Positions 37,542-46,693 of a DNA stretch of 64,000 nt are shown here, piece by piece (within the stretch, counting starts at the first letter, position 1; the number at the start of each line of letters is the position of its first letter). The DNA comes from Dehalococcoidia bacterium (GTDB lineage Bacteria > Chloroflexota > Dehalococcoidia > SpSt-223), in assembly GCA_025054935.1 (NCBI GenBank), contig JANWZD010000004.1, forward strand, positions 62,001 to 126,000, written 5' to 3'. A program made the translations under genes and the position numbers. The notes below the pieces were generated by a model that ran no database searches, was not told the origin of the DNA, and saw only the letters and a program-made list of their open reading frames with translations.

Positions 37542-37609
37542 GTGCCGCCTCCTTGGGGCGAGTGTAGCACGGCAGCCGCGGATGACAGACTGCTCTTCCG
37601 CCCGATACC

Positions 37610-38461
37610 ATGTCCCTCGCTGTGTATCTTGAACTGCCCGCGCGCGGCCTCACTGTCTTTGTTGTCGACACGGGCCAGCCTGCTGGCGAGCCCGTTGTGC
37701 TGCTTCACGGGATGCTGACGACCGGGGAGAACGGCTTTCGGGGGGAGATCGCCGCGCTTAGCGATCGCTACCGCGTGATCGTTCCTGATGCCCGCGGCCA
37801 TGGCCGCACTCTCGGGCCGCCTGAGCCGTTTTCGTTTCACGTCCTAGCGCTCGATACCATCGCGCTGGTCGAGGCGCTCGGCGTGCGGCGGGCGCACTTT
37901 GTCGGCTTTTCGCTCGGAGCGATGGAGCTGCTTGTCCTTGCGCGCCTCCGCCCGGACCTTGTGCGCTCGCTGGTGCTGATGGGCGGCGGGCCCTGCTTCG
38001 ACGAGGCCACTCGCCATCAGATCGCCCGCATCAGCGCCTCTCCCCCCTCGTCGCTGCTGCAGCGGCTCACGGAGTGGCACGAGCCGGCGCAGGGAAAGGG
38101 AGCGGCGCAGCGGCTGCTGGCGCAGTGGCGGCAGCTTTCGCTCTCCGGCGAACTGGCGCTCACGCCGGCGGAGCTGCAGGAGATCGCCGCGCCGACCCTG
38201 CTTCTCTTCGGCGACCGCGACCCGTTCTATGCCGCCGACCTGCCGATCCGCATGCGTGCCGCCCTTCCGCACGCCGAACTGTGCATCGTCCCCAACAGCG
38301 GCCACGCGGTTAACCTTGCCAACCCTGCGCTTGTCCAGTTGGCAATCCGCCAATTTTTGGCGCGGCATCCCTTGAGTGCGGAGGAGCTGCCGGCTGGGCG
38401 CGGGGCGGGAAGGGCAGAAGACGCGCCCAGCGGCGACGAAGACCCGATCGGCATGGGATAG
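37610..38461 (+). CDS. Alpha/beta hydrolase
   Basis: A protein of 283 residues. Fold landmarks: oxyanion loop LLHGMLTTGENGF, PDARGHGRT, nucleophile Ser in VGFSLGAM, Asp in LLFGDRDPFYAADL and His in PNSGHAVNLANP. Hydrolases of this type cleave esters, lactones or C-C bonds; the substrate is not evident. The last ~30 residues are a polar tail unlike the family. Divergent from the racemase-fold gene with ~70 bases between. Followed by two tRNA genes. Confidence 0.85.
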   Translation: MSLAVYLELPARGLTVFVVDTGQPAGEPVVLLHGMLTTGENGFRGEIAALSDRYRVIVPDARGHGRTLGPPEPFSFHVLALDTIALVEALGVRRAHFVGFSLGAMELLVLARLRPDLVRSLVLMGGGPCFDEATRHQIARISASPPSSLLQRLTEWHEPAQGKGAAQRLLAQWRQLSLSGELALTPAELQEIAAPTLLLFGDRDPFYAADLPIRMRAALPHAELCIVPNSGHAVNLANPALVQLAIRQFLARHPLSAEELPAGRGAGRAEDAPSGDEDPIGMG

Positions 38462-38553
38462 CGTCCGCGCGCTCAGGGAGGCGCTTCCCGCTCGAGCAGC
38501 TCGTGCCTCCGTAGCTCGCTTCGCGGCCGCTGTGCTAAACTCAAAAGCCGTGC

Positions 38554-38627
38554 GGTGGGCGTAGCCGAGCGGTCAAGGCGCCAGATTGTGGCTCTGGAGA
38601 TCGAGGGTTCGAATCCCTCCGTCCACC
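38554..38627 (+). tRNA. tRNA-His (GTG)
   Basis: Extra 5' G (38554) paired with discriminator C, the His identity element. Acceptor GTGGGCG with CGTCCAC, anticodon loop GATTGTGGCT (GTG), T-arm GAGGGTTCGAATCCCTC. CCA is not encoded. A TAAACT box lies ~20 bases upstream. Confidence 0.95.
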
Positions 38628-38633
38628 CCTTCT

Positions 38634-38707
38634 GCCCCTGTAGCTCAGTGGATCAGAGCGTCTGACTTCGGATCAGAAGGTCGCGGGTTCGAATCCTGCC
38701 GGGGGTG
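38634..38707 (+). tRNA. tRNA-Arg (TCG)
   Basis: Follows tRNA-His by six bases, probably one transcript. D-arm GCTCAGTGGATCAGAGC, anticodon loop GACTTCGGAT (TCG), T-arm GCGGGTTCGAATCCTGC, acceptor GCCCCTG with CGGGGGT. CCA is not encoded. Confidence 0.93.
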
Positions 38708-38836
38708 CCCATCCTTGCGGAACGCGTGCCCCTCCGCCTGCTGCCCAGAACTGCGTTGCGACCGCTTCTCGACCCGGGCGGCGCGTTCGGCTTCGGAGCT
38801 GCGGTCGCTCCGTTCCCGGCATCAGGCCCGGGACAG

Positions 38837-39670
38837 CTAGTGCATCTCCTCCCCGCCCGAGACATTCAGCGCTTCGCCGGTGATGTATTCAGCATCTTCC
38901 GAGCATAAGAACGCGACGGCGTTGGCGGTGTCTTCCTGCCGGCCGGGCCGACCGAGCGGAATGCGCTGGCGCATGGCGGCAAGATACTCCTCGAGCGTGC
39001 GGCCGGTCGCCTTGCTGAAGAATTCGTTCTGCCACGCGCCGAGATCGGTCGTGACATGGTTTGGGCAGACGGCGTTGACGGTGATCCCATAGGGGCCGAG
39101 CTCGATGGCGGCGCTTCGGGTCAGGCCGATGACCCCGTGCTTGCTCGCGGTGTAGGCGGCGGCGTAGGGAAAGCCGGACTTCCCCGCTTGGGACGCGATG
39201 TTCACAATGCGGCCCCCGCGGCCTTGGGCGATCATCTGGCGGGCGGCATGCTTGATCCCGAGAAAAGTGCCCGTCAGATTGACGGCGAGGACAGTGTTCC
39301 AGTCGGCGATATCGGTTTCGGTCACGAGGGACATCAGGTAGCCGATACCGGCGTTGTTGACGAGGATATCCAGCCGGCCGAACGCTTCGACCGTGCGGGC
39401 GATGAGGTCTGCGACCTGCGCTTCCTCGCGGACATCGCACGCGATCGCCATCGCCCGCCGCCCCGTCGCCTGCAGGTCGGCAACGACCTCCTGCATCTCC
39501 TCTGTTTCGGCGACGAGCCCGGCTGGGAAGTGGCGGCCGCTCGCGCGCCCGAGGTCGGCGATCACGATGTCTGCTCCGTCGCGCGCAAGGCGGAGCGCGA
39601 TCGCCTTCCCCAAGCCGCGATGCCGTCCGGCACCGGTGACGATTGCGACTTTCCCTTCTAGTCCGCTCAT
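38837..39670 (-). CDS. Short-chain dehydrogenase/reductase
   Basis: A protein of 277 residues. Classical SDR motifs: cofactor loop TGAGRHRGLGKAIA, NNAG (ILVNNAGIGY), catalytic Ser in NIASQAGKSG and YTASK (Tyr and Lys). Asp in IADLGRASG suggests NAD preference. C-terminal LCSEDAEYITGEALNVSGGEEMH. Oxidises or reduces an alcohol/carbonyl; substrate unknown. The start overlaps the stop of the HapK-like gene (ATGA), so they form a two-gene operon. Confidence 0.9.
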   Translation of the reverse strand: MSGLEGKVAIVTGAGRHRGLGKAIALRLARDGADIVIADLGRASGRHFPAGLVAETEEMQEVVADLQATGRRAMAIACDVREEAQVADLIARTVEAFGRLDILVNNAGIGYLMSLVTETDIADWNTVLAVNLTGTFLGIKHAARQMIAQGRGGRIVNIASQAGKSGFPYAAAYTASKHGVIGLTRSAAIELGPYGITVNAVCPNHVTTDLGAWQNEFFSKATGRTLEEYLAAMRQRIPLGRPGRQEDTANAVAFLCSEDAEYITGEALNVSGGEEMH

Positions 39671-39990
39671 CGTGACTCTCCCAACGCAAGCTGCTCGGTC
39701 AGGATGAAGATGGGGTCTTCCGCAAACTGCCGGAACTCGGCGGCGATCTCTTGGATGGCCTCCGTTCCGATCTCGCTGCCGAAGCGAGCGAGATCGTTCA
39801 CTTCGATAACCTCAATATAGTGATAGGGGGGATTGCCGCCGCCGAGCAGCCCCGTCGCTCGCAGAACCCGAAACGAGTCGACGGAGGTGAGCGCAGAGAC
39901 CGTGGGCACATCTCGCTCGACTGCCCAACGCTCATATGCTTCCCGCGCAGCGTCAGCCTTCAGATTGAACAACACGATGAGCGTGGCCAA
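39667..39990 (-). CDS. HapK/RedY-like small alpha-beta barrel protein
   Basis: A protein of 107 residues. The sequence [20 protein letters not shown], then [20 protein letters not shown] and [14 protein letters not shown], matches the REDY-like HapK family of dimeric alpha-beta barrel (ferredoxin-like) proteins. HapK is known from prodigiosin-type clusters, but homologues are widespread and accompany SDR enzymes in breakdown pathways. Role here: probably a small enzyme or partner acting with the SDR downstream. Confidence 0.7.
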   Translation of the reverse strand: MATLIVLFNLKADAAREAYERWAVERDVPTVSALTSVDSFRVLRATGLLGGGNPPYHYIEVIEVNDLARFGSEIGTEAIQEIAAEFRQFAEDPIFILTEQLALGESR

Positions 39991-40129
39991 GGCAGTCCTC
40001 CTTGTGGTCGATGCGATCAGCCTAGCAGAGCGCTGCCACTCCGTGCGCGAGCAGCAAAAACGCAGCCTCCTTGCTCTCGCCTGCTCCTGCCGCGCCCCGC
40101 TTCCTGCCCTCTCCGGACGGAGCGCGTGC

Positions 40130-40135
40130 TATACT
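40130..40135 (+). promoter_or_regulatory. -10 box of the carboxyltransferase gene
   Basis: TATACT within GTGCTATACTGCG, ~45 bases upstream of ATG 40180. Confidence 0.5.
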
Positions 40136-40179
40136 GCGCCGGCGCAACTTTCTTCCTCCCCACACGCGGTGAAGCTGGT

Positions 40180-41730
40180 ATGTCCATCGAAGCACGGTTA
40201 GCCCAACTGCGGCAGCTGCGCGAACAGGCGAAGCTCGGCGGCGGGCAGAAGCGGATCGAGGCGCAGCACGCCCGAGGCAAGCTGACAGCGCGCGAGCGTA
40301 TCGACTTGCTCCTCGACGAGGGAACGTTCGTCGAATTCGACATGTTCGTCACTCATCGCGCGACCGAGTTTGGGCTGGCGGACCAGAAATATCTCGGCGA
40401 CGGCGTGGTGACGGGCTGGGGCAAGATCGATGGCCGGCCGGTCTTTGTCTTCTCCCAAGATTTCACGGTCTTCGGCGGCTCGCTCTCCGAAACCTATGCC
40501 GAGAAAATCTGCAAGATTATGGACCTCGCGCTCCAGAACGGCGTGCCGATTATCGGCCTGAACGACTCGGGCGGGGCACGCATCCAAGAGGGAGTGGCCT
40601 CGCTTGCAGGCTACGCCGAGATTTTCACGCGCAATGTCCTTGCCTCCGGCGTCATTCCGCAGATCTCGGCGATCCTCGGGCCCTGCGCCGGCGGCGCCGT
40701 CTACTCCCCGGCGATCACGGATTTCATCTTCATGGTCCAAGATACGTCCTACATGTTCGTCACGGGGCCGGATGTGGTGAAGACCGTGACACATGAGGAG
40801 GTGACGTTCGAGGAGCTCGGCGGCGCTATCACTCACAGCACGATCTCAGGCGTTGCGCATTTTGCGGCGGCAAGCGAGGCAGAGTGTCTGGAGGGGATCC
40901 GGCGGCTGCTCTCGTTTCTTCCGTTGAACAATGCCGAAGATCCGCCGCGCGGGCCGCAAGACGATCCTCCCGACCGGATGGACCCCGAGCTTGATTACAT
41001 CGTGCCGGAAGACCCGAAGAAGTCCTACGACATGCACGAGGTGATCCGGCGTGTTGTCGATCACGGTGACTTCTTCGAAGTGATGGAAGGCTGGGCCCAG
41101 AACATCATCATCGGCTTTGCCCGCCTTGATGGCCGCCCGGTTGGGATTGTCGCTCAGCAGCCTTCTGTGCTCGCAGGGGTGCTCGACATCAACTCCTCGA
41201 TCAAGGGTGCCCGCTTCGTCCGCTTCTGCGATGCCTTCAACATCCCGATCGTGACTTTTGTCGATGTTCCCGGCTTCCTGCCTGGCGTCGCTCAGGAGCA
41301 TGGCGGCATCATCCGCAACGGCGCAAAATTGCTCTACGCCTACTGCGAAGCGACGGTACCGAAGCTGACGGTCATCACCCGCAAAGCCTACGGCGGCGCA
41401 TATGACGTGATGGGCTCGAAGCATGTCCGCGCCGACCTCAATCTTGCGTGGCCGACCGCGGAGATTGCGGTCATGGGGCCGGAGGGGGCCGTCAACATCA
41501 TCTTCCGCGCTCGGATCGAACGTGCCGAAGATCCTGCCGCCGAGCGCGAAGCGCTGATCGCGGAGTATGTCGAAAAGTTTGCCAACCCCTATGTCGCTGC
41601 CAGCCGGGGATTTCTCGACGACGTTATCGAACCGCGCCAGACCCGTCCGCGGCTGATCGCCGGTCTCGAGATGCTCGAAAACAAGCGGGTGACAAACCCG
41701 CCGAAGAAGCACGGCAATATCCCGCTCTAG
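40180..41730 (+). CDS. Acyl-CoA carboxylase carboxyltransferase (beta) subunit
   Basis: A protein of 516 residues from ATG 40180. Biotin-dependent carboxyltransferase of the propionyl-/acetyl-CoA type. Crotonase-like N half with [20 protein letters not shown] (acyl-CoA oxyanion) and C half with [29 protein letters not shown] and [16 protein letters not shown]. Asp at the substrate-selecting position in the [19 protein letters not shown] neighbourhood fits propionyl-CoA preference. The biotin carboxylase/BCCP subunit is not in the window. Alone on this strand. Confidence 0.93.
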   Translation: MSIEARLAQLRQLREQAKLGGGQKRIEAQHARGKLTARERIDLLLDEGTFVEFDMFVTHRATEFGLADQKYLGDGVVTGWGKIDGRPVFVFSQDFTVFGGSLSETYAEKICKIMDLALQNGVPIIGLNDSGGARIQEGVASLAGYAEIFTRNVLASGVIPQISAILGPCAGGAVYSPAITDFIFMVQDTSYMFVTGPDVVKTVTHEEVTFEELGGAITHSTISGVAHFAAASEAECLEGIRRLLSFLPLNNAEDPPRGPQDDPPDRMDPELDYIVPEDPKKSYDMHEVIRRVVDHGDFFEVMEGWAQNIIIGFARLDGRPVGIVAQQPSVLAGVLDINSSIKGARFVRFCDAFNIPIVTFVDVPGFLPGVAQEHGGIIRNGAKLLYAYCEATVPKLTVITRKAYGGAYDVMGSKHVRADLNLAWPTAEIAVMGPEGAVNIIFRARIERAEDPAAEREALIAEYVEKFANPYVAASRGFLDDVIEPRQTRPRLIAGLEMLENKRVTNPPKKHGNIPL

Positions 41731-42635
41731 TGCGCGAGGACGCCGAAGCGCGTCAGGACGCTTCTTGCCCGCGCCACGTCCTCCGGCGGGTTGCGCCGGT
41801 CGAACTCGCAGACGCGCAGCGCGTGAGGGGGCAGGTGGGCGGCAACCAGCGACCACTCCATCTCGCCGGTGCCGATGGCGAAATGATCGCGGGTGCCGCG
41901 CAGTTCGTGCAGGTGCACGCCGATGATCCGCGGGCCAAGCGTTTCGAGCCAAGCGCGCTGCGTGCCAAACCCCAGCAGTTCCTGCCCGGCAGCGTGGCCG
42001 ACGTCGTGCCAGTAACCGACCGGCCCCTCCTGCCCTGCCTCGAGGAGCAGCAGCATCTCCTCGAGGTTCGGGATCTCAAAGACGTTGTAGCGGGTCTCGA
42101 GCCCGATCGAGACGCCCCGCGCCGCAGCATAAGGAGCGATTTCGCGGATGCTGCGGAGCGACTGCTCGAGGTAGGGGCCGGCATTTGCGGCGCGCTCCGC
42201 CGCGAGGGCATCGCGTAGCGTCCAAAACTCATCGCTGCCCCGCTCGCCCGCCGCAACCAGTTCGCGGAGCCGCGCCTGCTTCGTGCTGTCGACTGGGATC
42301 GTTGCGACGTGGACGACAACCGCTTCCGCGCCGAGGCGAGCAGCGAAGTCGATCGTCGCTTTCGTCAGCCGGACCGCGGCGCGGCGCTCCTCCTCGTCTG
42401 TCGCTCCAAGCGACAGCTCATAGCTCCAGCGTCCATCGTCCGTCTGGCGCGCCGGGCAGGGGTTGTGGACGCTGCGCAGAGGCGGGCCGTCTCCCGGCTC
42501 TGCGATCCAGCTGGGGGGCGCCTCATAGTTGAATTCAACAGCGTCGAACCCCAGCTCTGCGGCGGCGCGCCGAAACGCGGCAGCAGTCGCAAAGCGCCCA
42601 ACCGCCCACATGCTCGAAAGCGCAAGGCAGGTCAC
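41727..42635 (-). CDS. Sugar phosphate isomerase/epimerase-type TIM barrel
   Basis: A protein of 302 residues from GTG 42635. AP-endonuclease-2-like TIM barrel: VVVHVATIP, the metal Glu in [20 protein letters not shown], and [23 protein letters not shown]. These residues bind a divalent metal. Probably an isomerase or epimerase of a sugar or cyclitol. Its start overlaps the last base of the rseP stop, so the pair is likely co-transcribed. Converges on the carboxyltransferase with a 4-base overlap. Confidence 0.8.
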   Translation of the reverse strand: MTCLALSSMWAVGRFATAAAFRRAAAELGFDAVEFNYEAPPSWIAEPGDGPPLRSVHNPCPARQTDDGRWSYELSLGATDEEERRAAVRLTKATIDFAARLGAEAVVVHVATIPVDSTKQARLRELVAAGERGSDEFWTLRDALAAERAANAGPYLEQSLRSIREIAPYAAARGVSIGLETRYNVFEIPNLEEMLLLLEAGQEGPVGYWHDVGHAAGQELLGFGTQRAWLETLGPRIIGVHLHELRGTRDHFAIGTGEMEWSLVAAHLPPHALRVCEFDRRNPPEDVARARSVLTRFGVLAH

Positions 42636-43951
42636 TAGCGCAAGAGGCTCTCGCCGCTCACCAAGCGGACGACGTCGTTGAAGGTGATGGCGATGATGAG
42701 GGTAAACAGGAACACTGCGCCGATCAGATGGGCAAACCGCTCCTTATCGGGGGAGATCCGCTTGCCGCCGCGCACCGCTTCGAGAAGCACGAACATGATC
42801 CGCCCGCCGTCGAGCATCGGGATCGGCAGCGCATTGATGATTGCGAGATTGAGGCTGAGCAGCGCCATCAAGTCGAGCAGGACGGCGGGGCCGGTGCGCG
42901 TCGCCTGCTGGGCGACTTGGCCGGTGATCTCATAGATGCCGACGGGGCCGGCAACCTGCGGGGCAGAGCGCTGCGCGATCATGCTGGTGATGTCGTTCTT
43001 GAACAGCACCAGCATCTCCCATCCGCGCTGGATCCCCGCCGGGACCGCCTCGAGCGGCGAAAGCGCCCGGGTCTGCTGGCGGAGATAACTCTCGGTCAGT
43101 TGGGTGGTGCTCACGCCGAGCGCATTCGCCACGGCAGCAAGGTACTCCTCGCGCAGCTGCCCCCCGGTCATCCCGCGCTGAGCGGCCTGCTCGCGCTCCC
43201 ACGCTGTGCGGCCGATGTTCTCCGCGCCGGCCAGTTCCCACACCTGCACGACGTCGACCGGAACGCCGACACGCTCGGCCAGCTGGGCGGTTGTCAGCCC
43301 ACGCTCGACGCGGTAGCGCCAGATCGGGTTCTCAAGGCCGATTAGGATGCCCGTTGCTCCCTCGCCGGGGGGCGGCGCAATGCGCGGCGTGACGCGAGCA
43401 AGGACCTCGCGGCCGTCGCGCCGAACGATGACATCCATCGGCTGGCCGAGATTGAGGGTAACGTTGTAGCGCAGTTCGCCAAGCCCCCGGATCGGGCGCC
43501 CATTAACGCTCACGATCACATCATCAGGGCGCAGGCCGCCGATCTCGGCGGGCGACCCAGGACGCACGCCGAGAATGACGACGTTGCCGACCGTCTCGGT
43601 TCGCGGCAGCATCGCGCTCACCGTGAACAGCACAAAGGCGAGCAGCACATTCATGACGACGCCGCCCGACAGGATCGCCAAGCGCCAGGGAATGCTCTGC
43701 GCCGCGAGGCTGCGCGGGTCACTGGGGTCCTCTTCGCCGACCATCCGCACAAAGCCGCCGAGGGGGAGGAGGTTGAGCGAATACTCCGTCTCGCCGCGGC
43801 GAATGGCAAACAGCCGCGGCGGGTAGCCGACCGCGAATTCGAGCACCCGCACGCCGGCGCGCTTGGCGGTCAGAAAATGGCCGAGCTCATGGACAACGAC
43901 CAGCACGACCAAAACGACCGCGAATGTCGCGAGATTCAGCACGATTTCCAC
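42635..43951 (-). CDS. rseP: Site-2 zinc metalloprotease RseP with an inserted helical module
   Basis: A protein of 438 residues from GTG 43951 (GGAGGT upstream; the longer frame to 43984 lacks a site). It has HELGH (~21-25) in the first membrane helix, a single PDZ domain (~130-205, PGSPAEIGGLRPDDVIVSVNG), and the final NALPIPMLDGGR motif. Cleaves anti-sigma factors or signal-peptide remnants within the membrane. Odd: between PDZ and the later helices, ~211-297, lies a polar helical insert with two repeats of HTH-like character (LTTAQLAERVGVPVDVVQVW and LREEYLAAVANALGVSTTQL), not in typical RseP. Confidence 0.9.
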   Translation of the reverse strand: MEIVLNLATFAVVLVVLVVVHELGHFLTAKRAGVRVLEFAVGYPPRLFAIRRGETEYSLNLLPLGGFVRMVGEEDPSDPRSLAAQSIPWRLAILSGGVVMNVLLAFVLFTVSAMLPRTETVGNVVILGVRPGSPAEIGGLRPDDVIVSVNGRPIRGLGELRYNVTLNLGQPMDVIVRRDGREVLARVTPRIAPPPGEGATGILIGLENPIWRYRVERGLTTAQLAERVGVPVDVVQVWELAGAENIGRTAWEREQAAQRGMTGGQLREEYLAAVANALGVSTTQLTESYLRQQTRALSPLEAVPAGIQRGWEMLVLFKNDITSMIAQRSAPQVAGPVGIYEITGQVAQQATRTGPAVLLDLMALLSLNLAIINALPIPMLDGGRIMFVLLEAVRGGKRISPDKERFAHLIGAVFLFTLIIAITFNDVVRLVSGESLLR

Positions 43952-44040
43952 TCGGGACCTCCGGACGGGGCGCTCTGCGAGCAATTGTACGTCACGTTGC
44001 CCGCTCAGCTGAGCAGAGCGCGCCGAAGTGAGCTGTTCTC

Positions 44041-45885
44041 TTAGGGAATCCTTAGTTCCGGCAGCGCGCCGGCGCGGGGAAGTGCCGGGCCGTCCGGCTC
44101 GCCCCGCACTGTCACCTCGAGCGTGTAGACCCCCGGCGCGAGCGAGGCGGGCAGATCAAACCGCTCCCAGATCCGCTCCCCGATGATGCCGCGCCCGGTC
44201 TCGAAAAAGCCGCTGCCGGCGCGCGGCGGGCGGATACGCTCTGCGGCGACCGTTCCGTCCGGGCGGCGCAGCCGCACTTCTTGCCGGTAGCCGTCCACCC
44301 GCCAGCCGGGTTCCCAGCGGGCCATCACCTCCCAAACGAGACCGAGCGACCCGGGCTGGAGGTCGACGGCAGCAAGCCGCAGCACCTGCCCGAAGCGCAC
44401 GTCGGTCACGATGCCGGGCAGCTGCTCCTGCCGCTGGAACAGCGCAAATCCCTCCTCGTTCGCCACAAGGCGGTAGAGCGGGTTCCGCAGGAGCTCCGCC
44501 ACCTCGCGGTCCCATGTTGCCCGGTCGACCGGGAAGGTTCCCCCTTCGTTATCAAGGATGATGAACTCTGCCCCATGGAGAGCCGGAAAGAGGTACAGAT
44601 GCTCGCGCCGGCTCAGGTGCGGCGCGAGATTTTCTTGGGCAGAGACACTCGCCTCGGGAGGAATGCGGGCGAACAACTGGGCAGCAACGGCGACGCGCGG
44701 CGCAACGACATAGCGCTCGGGGTCAAACCAGCCGCCGCCGGGGCCGGGCCCAAATTCGAGGTAGGTGGCAACCGCCGCCGCTCCCACTCCCAGCGCAATG
44801 GCTGAGGTCACGATAGGACGGCGCTCTCGCTGCTGCGCAAGCCGCGCTGTGCCAACCGCTGCCGCTACCGCAACCAGCGGAATGATCACGACGCCATACT
44901 GGCGGCCGAGGCTGTATTGGGCAGCATAAGAGCTGAGCAGCAGATAGCCGAACGTCGGCAGCGTGAGGACGAGGAGGGTGGGCGCAAGAACAGGAAGGAA
45001 GGCAAAGGGAGCGAAGAAGCTGAGCACAAACTCCAGCTTCACCGGCTGGAGCACGAGAGCGAGCACGAGGTCGGGACGCGTGAGCGCGGTGCGGACAATC
45101 TCGTCCGGCGAGCGGCCGAGCGTTTCGTAGCGGCTGACGTAGGTGTAAGCGCCGCTCCCCTCGAACCACGGGATGAGCAGCCCGATCGTGAGGATGGCCC
45201 AGGCAATGGCGGCGGTGACGATCGCGGCTCCGAGCGCGATGTCCTGCCTCGCCGCGCGAGGATGGCGGAAGCTGAGGAGGCCGCTCAGCAGCAGCGTTGC
45301 GCCGAAGCCGGCGGCGACGAAGGCGATCTCCTCCTTGCAGAGGAGCGCGCCGCTCAGCCAGAGAACGAGCGCGCGGCGGCGGCGGCGGACGAGTGCTTCG
45401 GCGGCGAAGGCGAGGGCCGGCACCGCGAGCGCGACTTCATGAAAGTCGTAGAGGACGGTGTGCTGCAGGGTTGGAGTGAGAAAGTATCCGACGACGAGCG
45501 CGGGGGGGAGGAGGGGCGACTGCGTCAGCCAGCGCGCTACGCGGTAGACCGGGAGGGCGCCGGCGGCAAGGAGGAGGCTCTGCGCGACAAGGATCGCCCG
45601 GACGTCGTTCCACACCCACGTGAGCGGCGCTAGGAGCGCGATCGCCGGCGAAAAGTGGTCGCCGAGGAGGATGGGGTTCGCGAGGTCGTCGATCTTGATG
45701 CTGACGGCGTAAGGCCGGCCAACCGCGGTGTTGTAGATCGCTTGGTCGAAGATCGCGAGGTCATAGGCGTTGCTGCGCAGGGCGTTGTGGCGCTGGATCG
45801 ACAGCGTCGTAAAGACCGCGAGAAACGCAAGCGCTGCCGCCAGCGAAAGGAGAGGCGCCGCGATAGGCGGGACCCGGCGGAGCAA
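44041..45885 (-). CDS. DUF2079 polytopic membrane protein
   Basis: A protein of 614 residues from TTG 45885. About ten membrane helices in the first 380 residues, then a soluble C-terminal domain of beta-sandwich character (YLFPALHGAEFIILDNEGGTF; final GVYTLEVTVRG). DUF2079 signatures: LAIFDQAIYNTAVGRPY, GDHFSPAIALLAPL and YDFHEVALAVPALAFA. Distantly related to GT-C glycosyltransferases; activity unproven. Start uncertain: the frame stays open and hydrophobic upstream to ~46003 (APFGPIALAALVGAGV), but no ATG, GTG or TTG lies there. Confidence 0.87.
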   Translation of the reverse strand: MLRRVPPIAAPLLSLAAALAFLAVFTTLSIQRHNALRSNAYDLAIFDQAIYNTAVGRPYAVSIKIDDLANPILLGDHFSPAIALLAPLTWVWNDVRAILVAQSLLLAAGALPVYRVARWLTQSPLLPPALVVGYFLTPTLQHTVLYDFHEVALAVPALAFAAEALVRRRRRALVLWLSGALLCKEEIAFVAAGFGATLLLSGLLSFRHPRAARQDIALGAAIVTAAIAWAILTIGLLIPWFEGSGAYTYVSRYETLGRSPDEIVRTALTRPDLVLALVLQPVKLEFVLSFFAPFAFLPVLAPTLLVLTLPTFGYLLLSSYAAQYSLGRQYGVVIIPLVAVAAAVGTARLAQQRERRPIVTSAIALGVGAAAVATYLEFGPGPGGGWFDPERYVVAPRVAVAAQLFARIPPEASVSAQENLAPHLSRREHLYLFPALHGAEFIILDNEGGTFPVDRATWDREVAELLRNPLYRLVANEEGFALFQRQEQLPGIVTDVRFGQVLRLAAVDLQPGSLGLVWEVMARWEPGWRVDGYRQEVRLRRPDGTVAAERIRPPRAGSGFFETGRGIIGERIWERFDLPASLAPGVYTLEVTVRGEPDGPALPRAGALPELRIP

Positions 45886-46078
45886 CGGCGCGCCGATCGC
45901 GCCGACGCCTGCGCCAACCAGTGCCGCGAGCGCAATCGGCCCGAAGGGGGCAAGCGCGACGATCAGCGGCTCGATCGGCTGTTCTCCAGCAGCGAAAGCG
46001 CTGCCTCACTGCGCAGGGGCAGCAGATCCGGCAGCCGGTGCAGCGGCAAAACCACAGCCACGCTCGCTCGAACACCCG

Positions 46079-46426
46079 CTAGAAGAAGAGAAAGAGCACT
46101 ATCCCGACCACGCCGAGCGCGCCAGCCGCGACCTGAAGCGGCAACCCGACCTGAAGCCATTGGGCATCGGCGTAGAAGAGCAGCAGCCCGAGCCCGAGGG
46201 TGACCATGCCGAGGGGCCGCAGCCGCCGGCGCGGGGCCCTCGGCGTTGTCGGCGTCGGCGGTTCGGCGGCATCGCTCGGCTCTTCGACAAGTTCGCCCCG
46301 GGCGCCGGCTTGGAAGTTCTTGACCGCCTTGGGGAGCGCGGTTCCCAGCTCGCTCAGCCGGCCGGCGCCGAAAATGATCAGCACGACCAGCAAGATGATG
46401 AGAAGCTCGCCGACCCCGATCCCCAT
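46079..46426 (-). CDS. tatA: Sec-independent translocase TatA/E with a C-terminal membrane extension
   Basis: A protein of 115 residues. A standard TatA core: membrane helix [19 protein letters not shown], then the amphipathic [18 protein letters not shown] with Phe of the FG motif (IFGAGR). It forms the pore of the Tat pathway. Unusually, a linker (~45-70) leads to two further hydrophobic segments (~73-85 and ~97-115), which ordinary TatA lacks. TatC is not in the window. DUF2079 follows on the same strand. Confidence 0.85.
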   Translation of the reverse strand: MGIGVGELLIILLVVLIIFGAGRLSELGTALPKAVKNFQAGARGELVEEPSDAAEPPTPTTPRAPRRRLRPLGMVTLGLGLLLFYADAQWLQVGLPLQVAAGALGVVGIVLFLFF

Positions 46427-46592
46427 GATGCTGCCCTGCTCTCGCTTGGCTACTCGTCCGTCGGGGGATTCTAGCGGCTGACAGGGGTTCTCCCCGGCGC
46501 TTTGTCAGCAGCGGGCCCAGCGCGGCGCCGCACCCGGCAAAGAGCGGCCTCTTCCCGCAAGCGCGGCCGTGCCGGAGGAAGCAGGGAGGCTG

Positions 46593-46621
46593 TTGCCGGC
46601 TTGTTTGCTTCGCCCTATACT
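46593..46621 (+). promoter_or_regulatory. Promoter of the secreted glycosidase
   Basis: TTGCCG (46593-46598) and TATACT (46616-46621) with a 17-base spacer, the best -35/-10 pair on this strand outside trp. Leader ~65 bases. Confidence 0.55.
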
Positions 46622-46693
46622 CACGGCTCGGCTGCCCGGCCGCTCCTTGGGCGGAGAGGTCGGCGGCTAGAGCGCCCATTTCTGGGGGTGGAG

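Noticed and set aside
38554-38707. tRNA-His/tRNA-Arg pair as an integration site
   Set aside because: No integrase, no direct repeat of a tRNA 3' end and no change in gene content typical of an island nearby.
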